A stretch of 8,075 nucleotides of DNA, taken from contig DAOUFM010000043.1 of the NCBI GenBank assembly GCA_034429975.1, positions 1 to 8,075 of the forward strand. Direction: 5' to 3'. Made by a program: the position numbers and the translations under genes. Shown here piece by piece: positions 1 to 5,364 of this stretch. The first letter of the stretch is position 1; each line of letters begins with the position of its first letter. This DNA is from UBA6170 sp034429975. Lineage in GTDB: Bacteria; Chloroflexota; Anaerolineae; Anaerolineales; Anaerolineaceae. Under the pieces are notes generated by a model. It was not told the DNA's origin. It ran no database searches and was given only the letters and a program-made list of their open reading frames with translations.

Positions 1-261
1 CTGCTTTTACCCGCCCTGGTTTCTGCAGTGCCCTCATTTGTGTTTCTGGAAGCTTCCCTTGCCCTTTTGGGTTTGGGTGATCCGGTATTGCCCACCTGGG
101 GGAAGACGATTAACGAAGCTTATTCCAATGCGGCTCTATATCGAGGCTGGTATTATTGGATTGTTCAGCCGGCGGTTTTGTTGATGATCACTGGTCTTGG
201 GTTTGCCTCCTTAGGTTTCGCGCTTGACCGAGTCTTTAACCCCCGTCTGCGAGGTATGTAA
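1..261 (+). CDS. Peptide-type ABC transporter permease, OppC/DppC-like, C-terminal fragment
   Basis: The open frame runs in from the left edge, so only the last 86 residues are present. The sequence reads EASLALLGLGDPVLPTWGKTI, the cytoplasmic EAA-type loop (E-A-x-L-x-x-L-G-L-G ... W-G) of OppC/DppC-family permeases, which contacts the ATPases. A hydrophobic stretch at about residues 54-75 of the fragment is the last membrane helix, and the end N-P-R-L-R-G is the usual cytoplasmic C-terminus of the family. The protein would form the inner-membrane channel with an OppB-like partner lying upstream of the window. The stop codon is one base before the oppD ATG, so the two genes are in one operon. 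The substrate (peptide or, as in some thermophile homologues, an oligosaccharide) cannot be read from this part. An apparent GTG start at 28 is internal and not the real start. Confidence 0.93.
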   Translation: MLLPALVSAVPSFVFLEASLALLGLGDPVLPTWGKTINEAYSNAALYRGWYYWIVQPAVLLMITGLGFASLGFALDRVFNPRLRGM

Positions 262-262
262 G

Positions 263-1222
263 ATGGAAAATAACAATACATTATTGCAAGTGGAAAATCT
301 AAAACTTTACTTCAAAGCCTCAAAAGGTGTTGTTCAGGCTGTTGACGGAGTTGATTTTAAATTGCCCACCAATCGGGCTGTTGTGGTGATTGGTGAATCC
401 GGATGTGGAAAAAGTTCCATGGCAAAAGCCCTGCTGCGGCTTTTACCAAAAAATGTTGCTCAATATTCCGGAAAAATTTTGTTAAATGGTGTTGATACCA
501 TGACCATGAGCGATGAAAAGTATCGTACAGACGTGCGCTGGGTGCGAATGTCTATGGTTCCTCAGGCAGCTATGAACTCGCTTAACCCGGTATTAAGGGT
601 GGGTGATCAGGTTGCTGAACCGATCATCGTTCACCATGGTGTGGAAAAAGAAGCTGCATTAGAACAGGCAAAAACGATGTTCCAGCGGGTGGGCGTGCCG
701 GTTGATTTTGTTAATCGCTACGCTTTTGAGTTAAGTGGTGGAATGCGCCAACGTGTGGCAATTGCCATGTCTCTGGTTACCGTACCCGACCTGGTTGTTT
801 TGGATGAACCCACCTCCGCCCTGGATGTGTTAACCCAGGCAAACATTATGAACCTGTTGAAACGAATTAAGAAAGAAATTGCGACCAGTTTTATTTTAAT
901 TACACATGATATTTCTACTTCCAGTGAATTAGCGGATGATGTGGTGGTAATGTATGCTGGCCAAATTGTGGAAGTAAGCGATAACCGCCGTTTCTTCACC
1001 GCGCCGTTGCACCCATATTCTGAGAAATTAATGTCCTCTGTGCCACGGTTACGAGGAACAACCCAACCGGATTTTATCACCGGACAACCTCCCAGCTTAA
1101 TTAATCCTCCAACCAGTTGCCGCTTCTATGAAAGATGTCACAAACGTTTTTCAAAATGTGTGGAGGAGCCACCTACCTTTAATGTGGATGGTGTGCTGGT
1201 GAAGTGCTGGTTATACGAATAA
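263..1222 (+). CDS. oppD: Oligopeptide-type ABC transporter ATP-binding protein, OppD/DppD-like
   Basis: This 319-residue protein is one of two cytoplasmic ATPases that power a peptide-type importer. All nucleotide-binding motifs are visible: Walker A GESGCGKSS at residues 44-52, Q-loop Gln101, signature LSGGMRQR at 157-164, Walker B ending in Asp181-Glu182, D-loop SALD, and H-loop His215. The C-terminus has the oligopeptide-transporter extension (P-P-S-L-I-N-P-P) and four cysteines at 286, 292, 299 and 315. In OppD-family proteins such a cluster has been linked to metal or iron-sulfur binding. I chose ATG 263 because GAGGT lies about 7 bases upstream and the protein then begins at the family's usual point. 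A TTG at 224 would only add residues overlapping the permease. Opp versus Dpp cannot be decided from sequence alone. Confidence 0.95.
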   Translation: MENNNTLLQVENLKLYFKASKGVVQAVDGVDFKLPTNRAVVVIGESGCGKSSMAKALLRLLPKNVAQYSGKILLNGVDTMTMSDEKYRTDVRWVRMSMVPQAAMNSLNPVLRVGDQVAEPIIVHHGVEKEAALEQAKTMFQRVGVPVDFVNRYAFELSGGMRQRVAIAMSLVTVPDLVVLDEPTSALDVLTQANIMNLLKRIKKEIATSFILITHDISTSSELADDVVVMYAGQIVEVSDNRRFFTAPLHPYSEKLMSSVPRLRGTTQPDFITGQPPSLINPPTSCRFYERCHKRFSKCVEEPPTFNVDGVLVKCWLYE

Positions 1223-1242
1223 GACAGGGAGAAAAATAAAGA

Positions 1243-2292
1243 ATGGCAGTGAAAACTGATAAAAATGTTGAAAAGCAATTTCGTCCGGTTAGCCCGGATA
1301 CATTGCTTTCCGTGCAGGACCTGCATGTCTGGTTCGAGTTGCGGAAATTTGGATTTGGACATGCCGGCTATGTGCGGGCTGTTGATAATGTTAGCTTTGA
1401 CCTCAAACGCAAAGAGACAATTGCCCTGGTGGGTGAAAGTGGTTGCGGTAAATCAAGTTTGATGAAAACAATTCTGGGCATTAATATCCCGACCAAAGGT
1501 GATGTTTTATTCGAGGGACGCCCCATGACCAGTTTCTCTAAAAAAGAATTAACCTGGTATCGATCTCAGGTTGGTTATGTTCAGCAGGATCCTTATGGGG
1601 CACTGGCGCCTTTCATGAATATTCAAAGAATTATGGAAGAGCCCTTGATTGTGCATGGTGTCAAAGATAAAAAGGAACGGCTGGAGCGGATACATAAAGC
1701 CTTCGAGGAAGTGAAATTAACCCCGGTGGATGAATTCTTACCGAAATTCCCGCACATGCTCAGTGGTGGTCAACAGCAACGTGTGGTGATTGCCCGGGCG
1801 ATGATTTTGAATCCAAAATTGCTGGTAGCAGATGAACCGGTTTCTATGCTGGATGCCTCGGTGCGGGTTGAAATCCTTAAGCTTTTACGCAGTTTGCAGG
1901 AAGCACATGATCTGGCTGTGATTTATATTACCCATGATCTTTCCACCGTTCGTTATTTCTCGGAACGGATTTTTGTGATGTACGCCGGGCAGGTGATTGA
2001 AAAAGCAAACGTGCTGGATCTCGTCATGGATGCCAAACATCCATACACCCATGCGTTACTATCAGCTACCTCCGATCCGGATGCAAAGAATGTTGATGAA
2101 TACCAGGATGTACCTCCGGGAGAACCACCCAGTTTGGTAAATCCGCCGGTTGGGTGTCGTTTCCATCCGCGCTGTCCAAAAATGATGCCGGGCATTTGTG
2201 ACGTCAAAGAACCGCCGGAATTTGAACCTGTTAATGGTCACTTTGTCAACTGTTGGCTTTACGATAAATGGCATTTAACTTCACCCGATTAA
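1243..2292 (+). CDS. oppF: Oligopeptide-type ABC transporter ATP-binding protein, OppF/DppF-like
   Basis: This 349-residue protein is the second ATPase and would heterodimerise with the OppD-like protein at the membrane. Seen motifs: Walker A GESGCGKSS at 64-72, Q-loop Gln115 in QQDPYG, signature LSGGQQQR at 173-180, Walker B Asp197-Glu198, D-loop SMLD, and H-loop His231. The C-terminal extension P-P-G-E-P-P-S-L-V-N-P-P is followed by cysteines 305, 311, 319 and 337, mirroring the cluster in its partner. The ATG is preceded by AGGGAG at 1226-1231, 11 bases upstream, and lies 20 bases after the oppD stop. About 40 residues precede the ABC core, with a short insertion (R-K-F-G-F-G-H-A-G) before the Walker A region, which is common in OppF. 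The 3' end overlaps the next small gene by 25 bp. Confidence 0.95.
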   Translation: MAVKTDKNVEKQFRPVSPDTLLSVQDLHVWFELRKFGFGHAGYVRAVDNVSFDLKRKETIALVGESGCGKSSLMKTILGINIPTKGDVLFEGRPMTSFSKKELTWYRSQVGYVQQDPYGALAPFMNIQRIMEEPLIVHGVKDKKERLERIHKAFEEVKLTPVDEFLPKFPHMLSGGQQQRVVIARAMILNPKLLVADEPVSMLDASVRVEILKLLRSLQEAHDLAVIYITHDLSTVRYFSERIFVMYAGQVIEKANVLDLVMDAKHPYTHALLSATSDPDAKNVDEYQDVPPGEPPSLVNPPVGCRFHPRCPKMMPGICDVKEPPEFEPVNGHFVNCWLYDKWHLTSPD

Positions 2293-2471
2293 TTCTGATC
2301 GCTTTTTTATTGCTCTTGTTGGGCGTTGTTCTGCCGTTCTTAATGATTATGAAGGTCTTAGAATCAACTTTCTTCTTGAATCTTATTGCCTTTCTTTGTT
2401 CGTTGGCAGGTGTAACCATCGGAGTGATTGCTTCTGCGTATTATGTGCGGATTAATCGGAAAGACCGGTAA
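2268..2471 (+). CDS. Small two-helix membrane protein, unknown function
   Basis: I do not recognise this 67-residue protein. Two strongly hydrophobic segments are visible, at about residues 7-29 and 35-58, followed by a basic tail R-I-N-R-K-D-R. By the positive-inside rule this predicts a hairpin with both ends in the cytoplasm. It overlaps the end of oppF by 25 bp and lies before the operon terminator, so it is probably translated from the transporter mRNA. No Shine-Dalgarno sequence is visible before ATG 2268, so translation may depend on ribosomes finishing oppF. A later start at Met26 or Met28 would lose most of the first helix and seems less likely. A role as a small accessory subunit of the transporter is inferred from position only. 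The coherent hydrophobic pattern argues that it is a real gene. Confidence 0.72.
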   Translation: MAFNFTRLILIAFLLLLLGVVLPFLMIMKVLESTFFLNLIAFLCSLAGVTIGVIASAYYVRINRKDR

Positions 2472-2490
2472 GTATAAATAGTTTTAAATG

Positions 2491-2523
2491 AAAAACATTC
2501 CAGATAACCTGGGATGTTTTTTT
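2491..2523 (+). terminator. Intrinsic terminator of the transporter operon
   Basis: A stem of 13 consecutive base pairs (2491-2503 with 2509-2521, one G-T wobble at 2499/2513) encloses a 5-base loop at 2504-2508. The right arm runs into a T tract at 2517-2523. It starts 19 bases after the stop of the small membrane protein and ends about 35 bases before the next -10 box, so it separates the transporter operon from the regulator gene. The A tract at the left foot could also allow termination on the opposite strand, but no gene there needs it. Confidence 0.88.
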
Positions 2524-2532
2524 CTTCAATCC

Positions 2533-2563
2533 TGGCTTCGGTTACCATAGCATCTGCTATAAT
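2533..2563 (+). promoter_or_regulatory. Extended -10 promoter for the response regulator
   Basis: A perfect TATAAT lies at 2558-2563 and is preceded by TGC, giving an extended -10 element. The position expected for the -35 box, around 2533-2540, reads TGGCTTCG and is a poor match, which fits an extended -10 promoter. Transcription would begin near 2570, leaving a leader of about 50 bases before the regulator ATG. The site sits just downstream of the terminator. Confidence 0.7.
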
Positions 2564-2620
2564 AAATAATAATTTGTTGGATAAAGAATAGATCCGGCAG
2601 GATAGAAAGAGACAGCAATT

Positions 2621-3694
2621 ATGTCAAATAAAAAAATAATCATCATTGACGATTCATTCGAAATTATTCGAGTTTTAAAATCGGCAATTTTTACTATTGA
2701 TCCAGAAATTGAAGTTTTTGCGACTCCTTCTGCCGAAGAAGCCATGTTAGAAATTACCAAGGGTGATATGGATTTGATTATCACAGATATCCATTTGCCC
2801 GGTATTTCTGGTCTGGAATTGCTCCGAAAAATCCGGGCTAAACACCCAACCGTAAAAATTATTGTCATATCCGGCATGCCGGATAGCGATATAGCGGATA
2901 AAGTTCGTGAGGCTGGCGGGAATATCTTCTTGCGAAAACCGATTGAAATGGCTTTGTTTCTGGATACGACCAACATTATGTTGGGTTTAAAGGTGGTCAG
3001 TAAAAAACAAACAGCGCCTTTGGTAGCAGGATTAAATATTTTGGTCTCTGAAGATCACGATAAAAATCTGGCCACTTCTTTGTTCAATTTAATGAAGGAA
3101 GTTTCGGCACAGCATGTCTGGCTGTTGAGCGAGTCTGGCCGGATCACGGCTCAATCGGGAGTGGATACAATCACCGATTTCGAGGAAAATTGGGCGCCAT
3201 TTATCATGCCTATCATGTCTGCGGCTGATACTTTCAGTCAAAAAATTGAAGGAAAACATCCGGAAAGAGCAGTATTGAGTTTTGGAATTGAAAATCACAA
3301 TCTTTTTTTGGTTCCGGTGCATGATTATTCTTTGATTGTTCTAACCACAGCCAGCCGTGGATCGTTGCGAATTCCACTGGTGGTGGATGTTCTTTTGGAA
3401 TATCAGCAGGAAATTATCGGGCTTTTAAATCGGATTGGTGTAGTGCCATCTGAACCTTCCCTGGAAATGGAAAAACCTGAACGGATGAATTTGGTACATG
3501 AATTACCAGAAAACGATCAGGATGATAAAAAATTTAAGAAAATCTTCGAGAAGAAAACAGAATTGCCAGCCATTGATAAATTCTGGAATGAGATTGATAT
3601 TGCGAAAACATATGATTTGAACAACCCTGAAATCTTATCGTTTGATCAGGCAGCAAAACTCGGTTTGGCGCCTGAATCAGATGACGAGGAATGA
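2621..3694 (+). CDS. Response regulator: receiver domain plus roadblock/LC7-like domain
   Basis: This 357-residue cytoplasmic protein starts with a complete receiver (REC) domain, about residues 4-122. The acidic pair Asp10-Asp11, phosphoacceptor Asp56, switch Ser84 and Lys106-Pro107 are all present, so it should be phosphorylated by a histidine kinase. None is encoded in the window, making it an orphan. Residues about 148-245 do not look like a DNA-binding or enzymatic output domain. The pattern (amphipathic helix, V-W-L-L-S-E-S-G-R-I-T-A-Q-S-G, a helix, then strands ending in F-L-V-P-V and L-I-V-L-T) resembles the roadblock/LC7 fold of MglB-type proteins, which bind or regulate small GTPases. 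That assignment is inference. The tail, 275-357, is charged, ends in acidic residues and is probably flexible. ATG 2621 has only a weak purine-rich site (AGAAAGAG, 2604-2611) upstream. It is transcribed alone from its own promoter. Confidence 0.88.
   Translation: MSNKKIIIIDDSFEIIRVLKSAIFTIDPEIEVFATPSAEEAMLEITKGDMDLIITDIHLPGISGLELLRKIRAKHPTVKIIVISGMPDSDIADKVREAGGNIFLRKPIEMALFLDTTNIMLGLKVVSKKQTAPLVAGLNILVSEDHDKNLATSLFNLMKEVSAQHVWLLSESGRITAQSGVDTITDFEENWAPFIMPIMSAADTFSQKIEGKHPERAVLSFGIENHNLFLVPVHDYSLIVLTTASRGSLRIPLVVDVLLEYQQEIIGLLNRIGVVPSEPSLEMEKPERMNLVHELPENDQDDKKFKKIFEKKTELPAIDKFWNEIDIAKTYDLNNPEILSFDQAAKLGLAPESDDEE
2868..2885. repeat. Perfect 18-bp palindrome inside the regulator gene
   Basis: The 18 bases TATCCGGCATGCCGGATA read identically on both strands. 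They cover codons for the I-S-G-M-P-D motif of the receiver domain, so the match may be partly forced by coding. No second copy was noticed in the window. It could form a hairpin in RNA or a dimeric protein site, but nothing shows function. Confidence 0.6.
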
Positions 3695-3713
3695 CAACTC
3701 GGGGGAATTCTGG

Positions 3714-3742
3714 TTGTAGAATCATTAAAGATGTGTTAGAAT
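3714..3742 (+). promoter_or_regulatory. Promoter of tRNA-Gln
   Basis: The -35 candidate TTGTAG (3714-3719) is separated by 17 bases from TAGAAT (3737-3742), which is preceded by TGT and so also forms an extended -10. The predicted start is near 3749-3750, about 13 bases before the tRNA. The promoter lies in the 68-base gap after the regulator stop. No clear terminator is seen between that stop and the promoter. Confidence 0.65.
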
Positions 3743-3762
3743 TTTTCCTTGCATGACAGCAC

Positions 3763-3833
3763 TGGGGCGTGGTGCAATGGCAGCACACCAGACTTTGGAT
3801 CTGTGGATCCTGGTTCGATCCCGGGCGCCCCAG
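3763..3833 (+). tRNA. trnQ: tRNA-Gln, anticodon TTG
   Basis: The cloverleaf can be folded by eye. The acceptor stem TGGGGCG (3763-3769) pairs with CGCCCCA (3826-3832), with discriminator G at 3833. The U1-A72 pair is a known glutamine identity feature. The D stem is GTGC/GCAC, and the anticodon loop CTTTGGA (3793-3799) carries TTG at 3795-3797, reading CAA. The T arm at 3809-3825 contains TTCGATC. Two oddities: the top pair of the anticodon stem is a C-T mismatch (3788/3804), and the variable loop is only four bases. The following bases are CCT, so the CCA tail is not encoded and must be added. A run of seven T at 3839-3845 follows closely and could help end or pause transcription. Confidence 0.95.
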
Positions 3834-3856
3834 CCTTATTTTTTTGAAAGAAAGCA

Positions 3857-4015
3857 ATGCGTTCTAAACGAAAAAAACCTAAAAGTACGACCGATATTTC
3901 AGGTGAACCTTCGAAGCCTTGTAAATCTAGCTTGCAAGGTTCTTTTAATTTAAAGGGAAAGACGATCTCTGGGGGTGGATACGTACGATTGTTAACCGGG
4001 AGTTTCCATCAATGA
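3857..4015 (+). CDS. Possible 52-residue basic protein coupled to glmU
   Basis: I do not recognise this ORF, and it may not be a real gene. It encodes 52 residues, with a very basic start (M-R-S-K-R-K-K-P-K) and a glycine-rich C-terminal half (G-K-T-I-S-G-G-G-Y-V-R-L-L). It occupies the 178-base gap between tRNA-Gln and glmU almost completely. Its TGA overlaps the glmU start as ATGA at 4012-4015, the arrangement typical of translationally coupled genes. Upstream of its ATG there is only a purine run (GAAAGAAAG), not a strong ribosome site. It has no signal peptide or membrane segment. The alternative is that the gap is an untranslated leader of glmU and that the open frame is chance. Confidence 0.38.
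   Translation: MRSKRKKPKSTTDISGEPSKPCKSSLQGSFNLKGKTISGGGYVRLLTGSFHQ
3905..3946 (+). terminator. Hairpin with T-rich tail upstream of glmU
   Basis: GAACCTT (3905-3911) pairs perfectly with AAGGTTC (3936-3942). After a two-by-two internal loop the stem continues with AAGC/GCTT (3914-3917 with 3930-3933), leaving a 12-base loop. The right arm is followed by TTTTAATTT. An alternative shorter pairing, CCTTG (3917-3921) with CAAGG (3935-3939), competes for the same right arm. It could be a weak terminator for the tRNA transcript or an attenuator-like leader structure for glmU. It lies inside the possible 52-codon ORF, and its function is uncertain. Confidence 0.4.
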
Positions 4016-5364
4016 AATTAGCTTCCATTATTTTAGCCGCCGGCAAAGGCACGCGCATGAAATCGCATCTGCCTAAGGTTCTCCACCAGGTATGTGGCCA
4101 ACCCATGATCCATTATGCTGTCACTGCGATCAAAGCCTGTGGCTCCAGCGATATTGTTGTAGTGATTGGACATGGATCGGAACAGGTACAGGCGTATCTG
4201 GGCGACCAGGCGCACTATGCCGTTCAGGAACAACAATTGGGAACTGGGCATGCTGTCCTGGCTGCCATGCCTGCAATTCCTGCGGATGTCGATCTGGTAC
4301 TGGTTACATATGGTGATATGCCGCTCTTAACCGCCGGCACCTTGACTGCGCTCGTCGCCCGGCAAAAAAGCAATCCTGGACCTTTTACGCTGGTGACCAT
4401 GATCTCGGATGAGCCTTTAGGCTTTGGGCGGATTGTTCGTAAGGAAGATCAATCGGTAGAGGCAATCGTTGAAGAGGTGCAGTGTACTCCCGAGCAATTA
4501 GCTATTCAGGAGTTGAACGTTGGGGCTTATTGCTTTGATGCTCACTGGTTACAGCAAGCGTTGAAAGAAATCCCCCTATCTTCCAAAGGAGAATATTATC
4601 TGACCGATGTGGTGAGCATCGCTGTGCAAAAAGGTCAGCGAGTAGAAGCCCTGACCATTACGGATCCTCAGGAAGCACTGGGGATAAACACCCGTGTTCA
4701 TCTGGCGAACGCCGAAGGGATGATGCGCCGCAGGATCCTCGAAAGGCTGATGCTGGCAGGGGTTACCATTATTGATCCGGCCAGTACGTATATTGAAGAT
4801 AGCGTGAAAATTGGGATGGATACGGTCATTCAACCCAATACCTTCATTCGTGGAAACACTGTCATTGGTGAAAGCAGTGTGATCGGTCCGAATTCGATTA
4901 TCACCGATTGCCAGATTGGAAATTATTGTTCAATTCTGGCGGTAGTGATGGAAAAAGCCATTGTGGAAGACCGGGTCGATATGGGACCATTTGCCCGCCT
5001 GAGAAAGGGAGCCCACCTAGGTCCGGGCGTGCATATGGGCAATTTCGGTGAGGTGAAAGATTCTTACCTGGGCGCCGGCACCAAGATGGGGCATTTTTCC
5101 TATATTGGTAATGCTACCATTGGGAAAGATGTTAACATCGGGGCAGGTACGATTACCTGTAATTATGATGGTGAGAAAAAGCATCCGACCGTGATTGGTG
5201 ATCGGGTGTTTGTTGGGAGTGACACCATGTTGGTCGCTCCAGTTAATCTTGCTGAAGATGCCAGAACAGGCGCTGGAGCGGTAGTCACTCACGACGTACC
5301 ATCCGGTGAAATTGTGGTTGGCGTTCCGGCAAAACCTTTGAGAAAGACGAAAGTTAGTGAATAG
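4012..5364 (+). CDS. glmU: Bifunctional GlmU: GlcNAc-1-P uridyltransferase / GlcN-1-P acetyltransferase
   Basis: GlmU is a cytoplasmic trimer. It acetylates glucosamine-1-phosphate with acetyl-CoA and then joins the product to UTP, giving UDP-GlcNAc for peptidoglycan and other glycans. The N-terminal pyrophosphorylase domain (about 1-226) has L-A-A-G-K-G-T-R-M-K-S-x-L-P-K with Lys22, the L-G-T-G-H-A motif, Y-G-D-M-P with Asp102, and Asn226, the expected Mg2+ ligands being Asp102 and Asn226. The C-terminal half (about 247-440) shows left-handed beta-helix hexapeptides and the acetyltransferase residues Arg331, Lys349, His361 (catalytic base) and Asn384-Tyr385. At 450 residues it is close to the E. 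coli length of 456. GGGAG at 3998-4002 lies 9 bases before the ATG. Its stop overlaps the next gene by 8 bp. I see no strong promoter between tRNA-Gln and glmU. Confidence 0.97.
   Translation: MKLASIILAAGKGTRMKSHLPKVLHQVCGQPMIHYAVTAIKACGSSDIVVVIGHGSEQVQAYLGDQAHYAVQEQQLGTGHAVLAAMPAIPADVDLVLVTYGDMPLLTAGTLTALVARQKSNPGPFTLVTMISDEPLGFGRIVRKEDQSVEAIVEEVQCTPEQLAIQELNVGAYCFDAHWLQQALKEIPLSSKGEYYLTDVVSIAVQKGQRVEALTITDPQEALGINTRVHLANAEGMMRRRILERLMLAGVTIIDPASTYIEDSVKIGMDTVIQPNTFIRGNTVIGESSVIGPNSIITDCQIGNYCSILAVVMEKAIVEDRVDMGPFARLRKGAHLGPGVHMGNFGEVKDSYLGAGTKMGHFSYIGNATIGKDVNIGAGTITCNYDGEKKHPTVIGDRVFVGSDTMLVAPVNLAEDARTGAGAVVTHDVPSGEIVVGVPAKPLRKTKVSE

Noticed and set aside
718..1080. Minus-strand open frame of 120 codons inside oppD, and similar minus-strand frames elsewhere.
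   Set aside because: They lie opposite conserved genes, lack ribosome sites and give low-complexity or non-family-like proteins; they are shadows of the + strand genes.
3705..3723. Small inverted repeat ATTCT/AGAAT after the regulator stop as a terminator.
   Set aside because: The stem is only five A/T-rich pairs with no T tract, and it overlaps the -35 box of the tRNA promoter.
3753..3953. A 66-codon open frame overlapping the tRNA-Gln gene.
   Set aside because: It runs straight through the tRNA, has no ribosome binding site and resembles no known protein; the tRNA explains the sequence.
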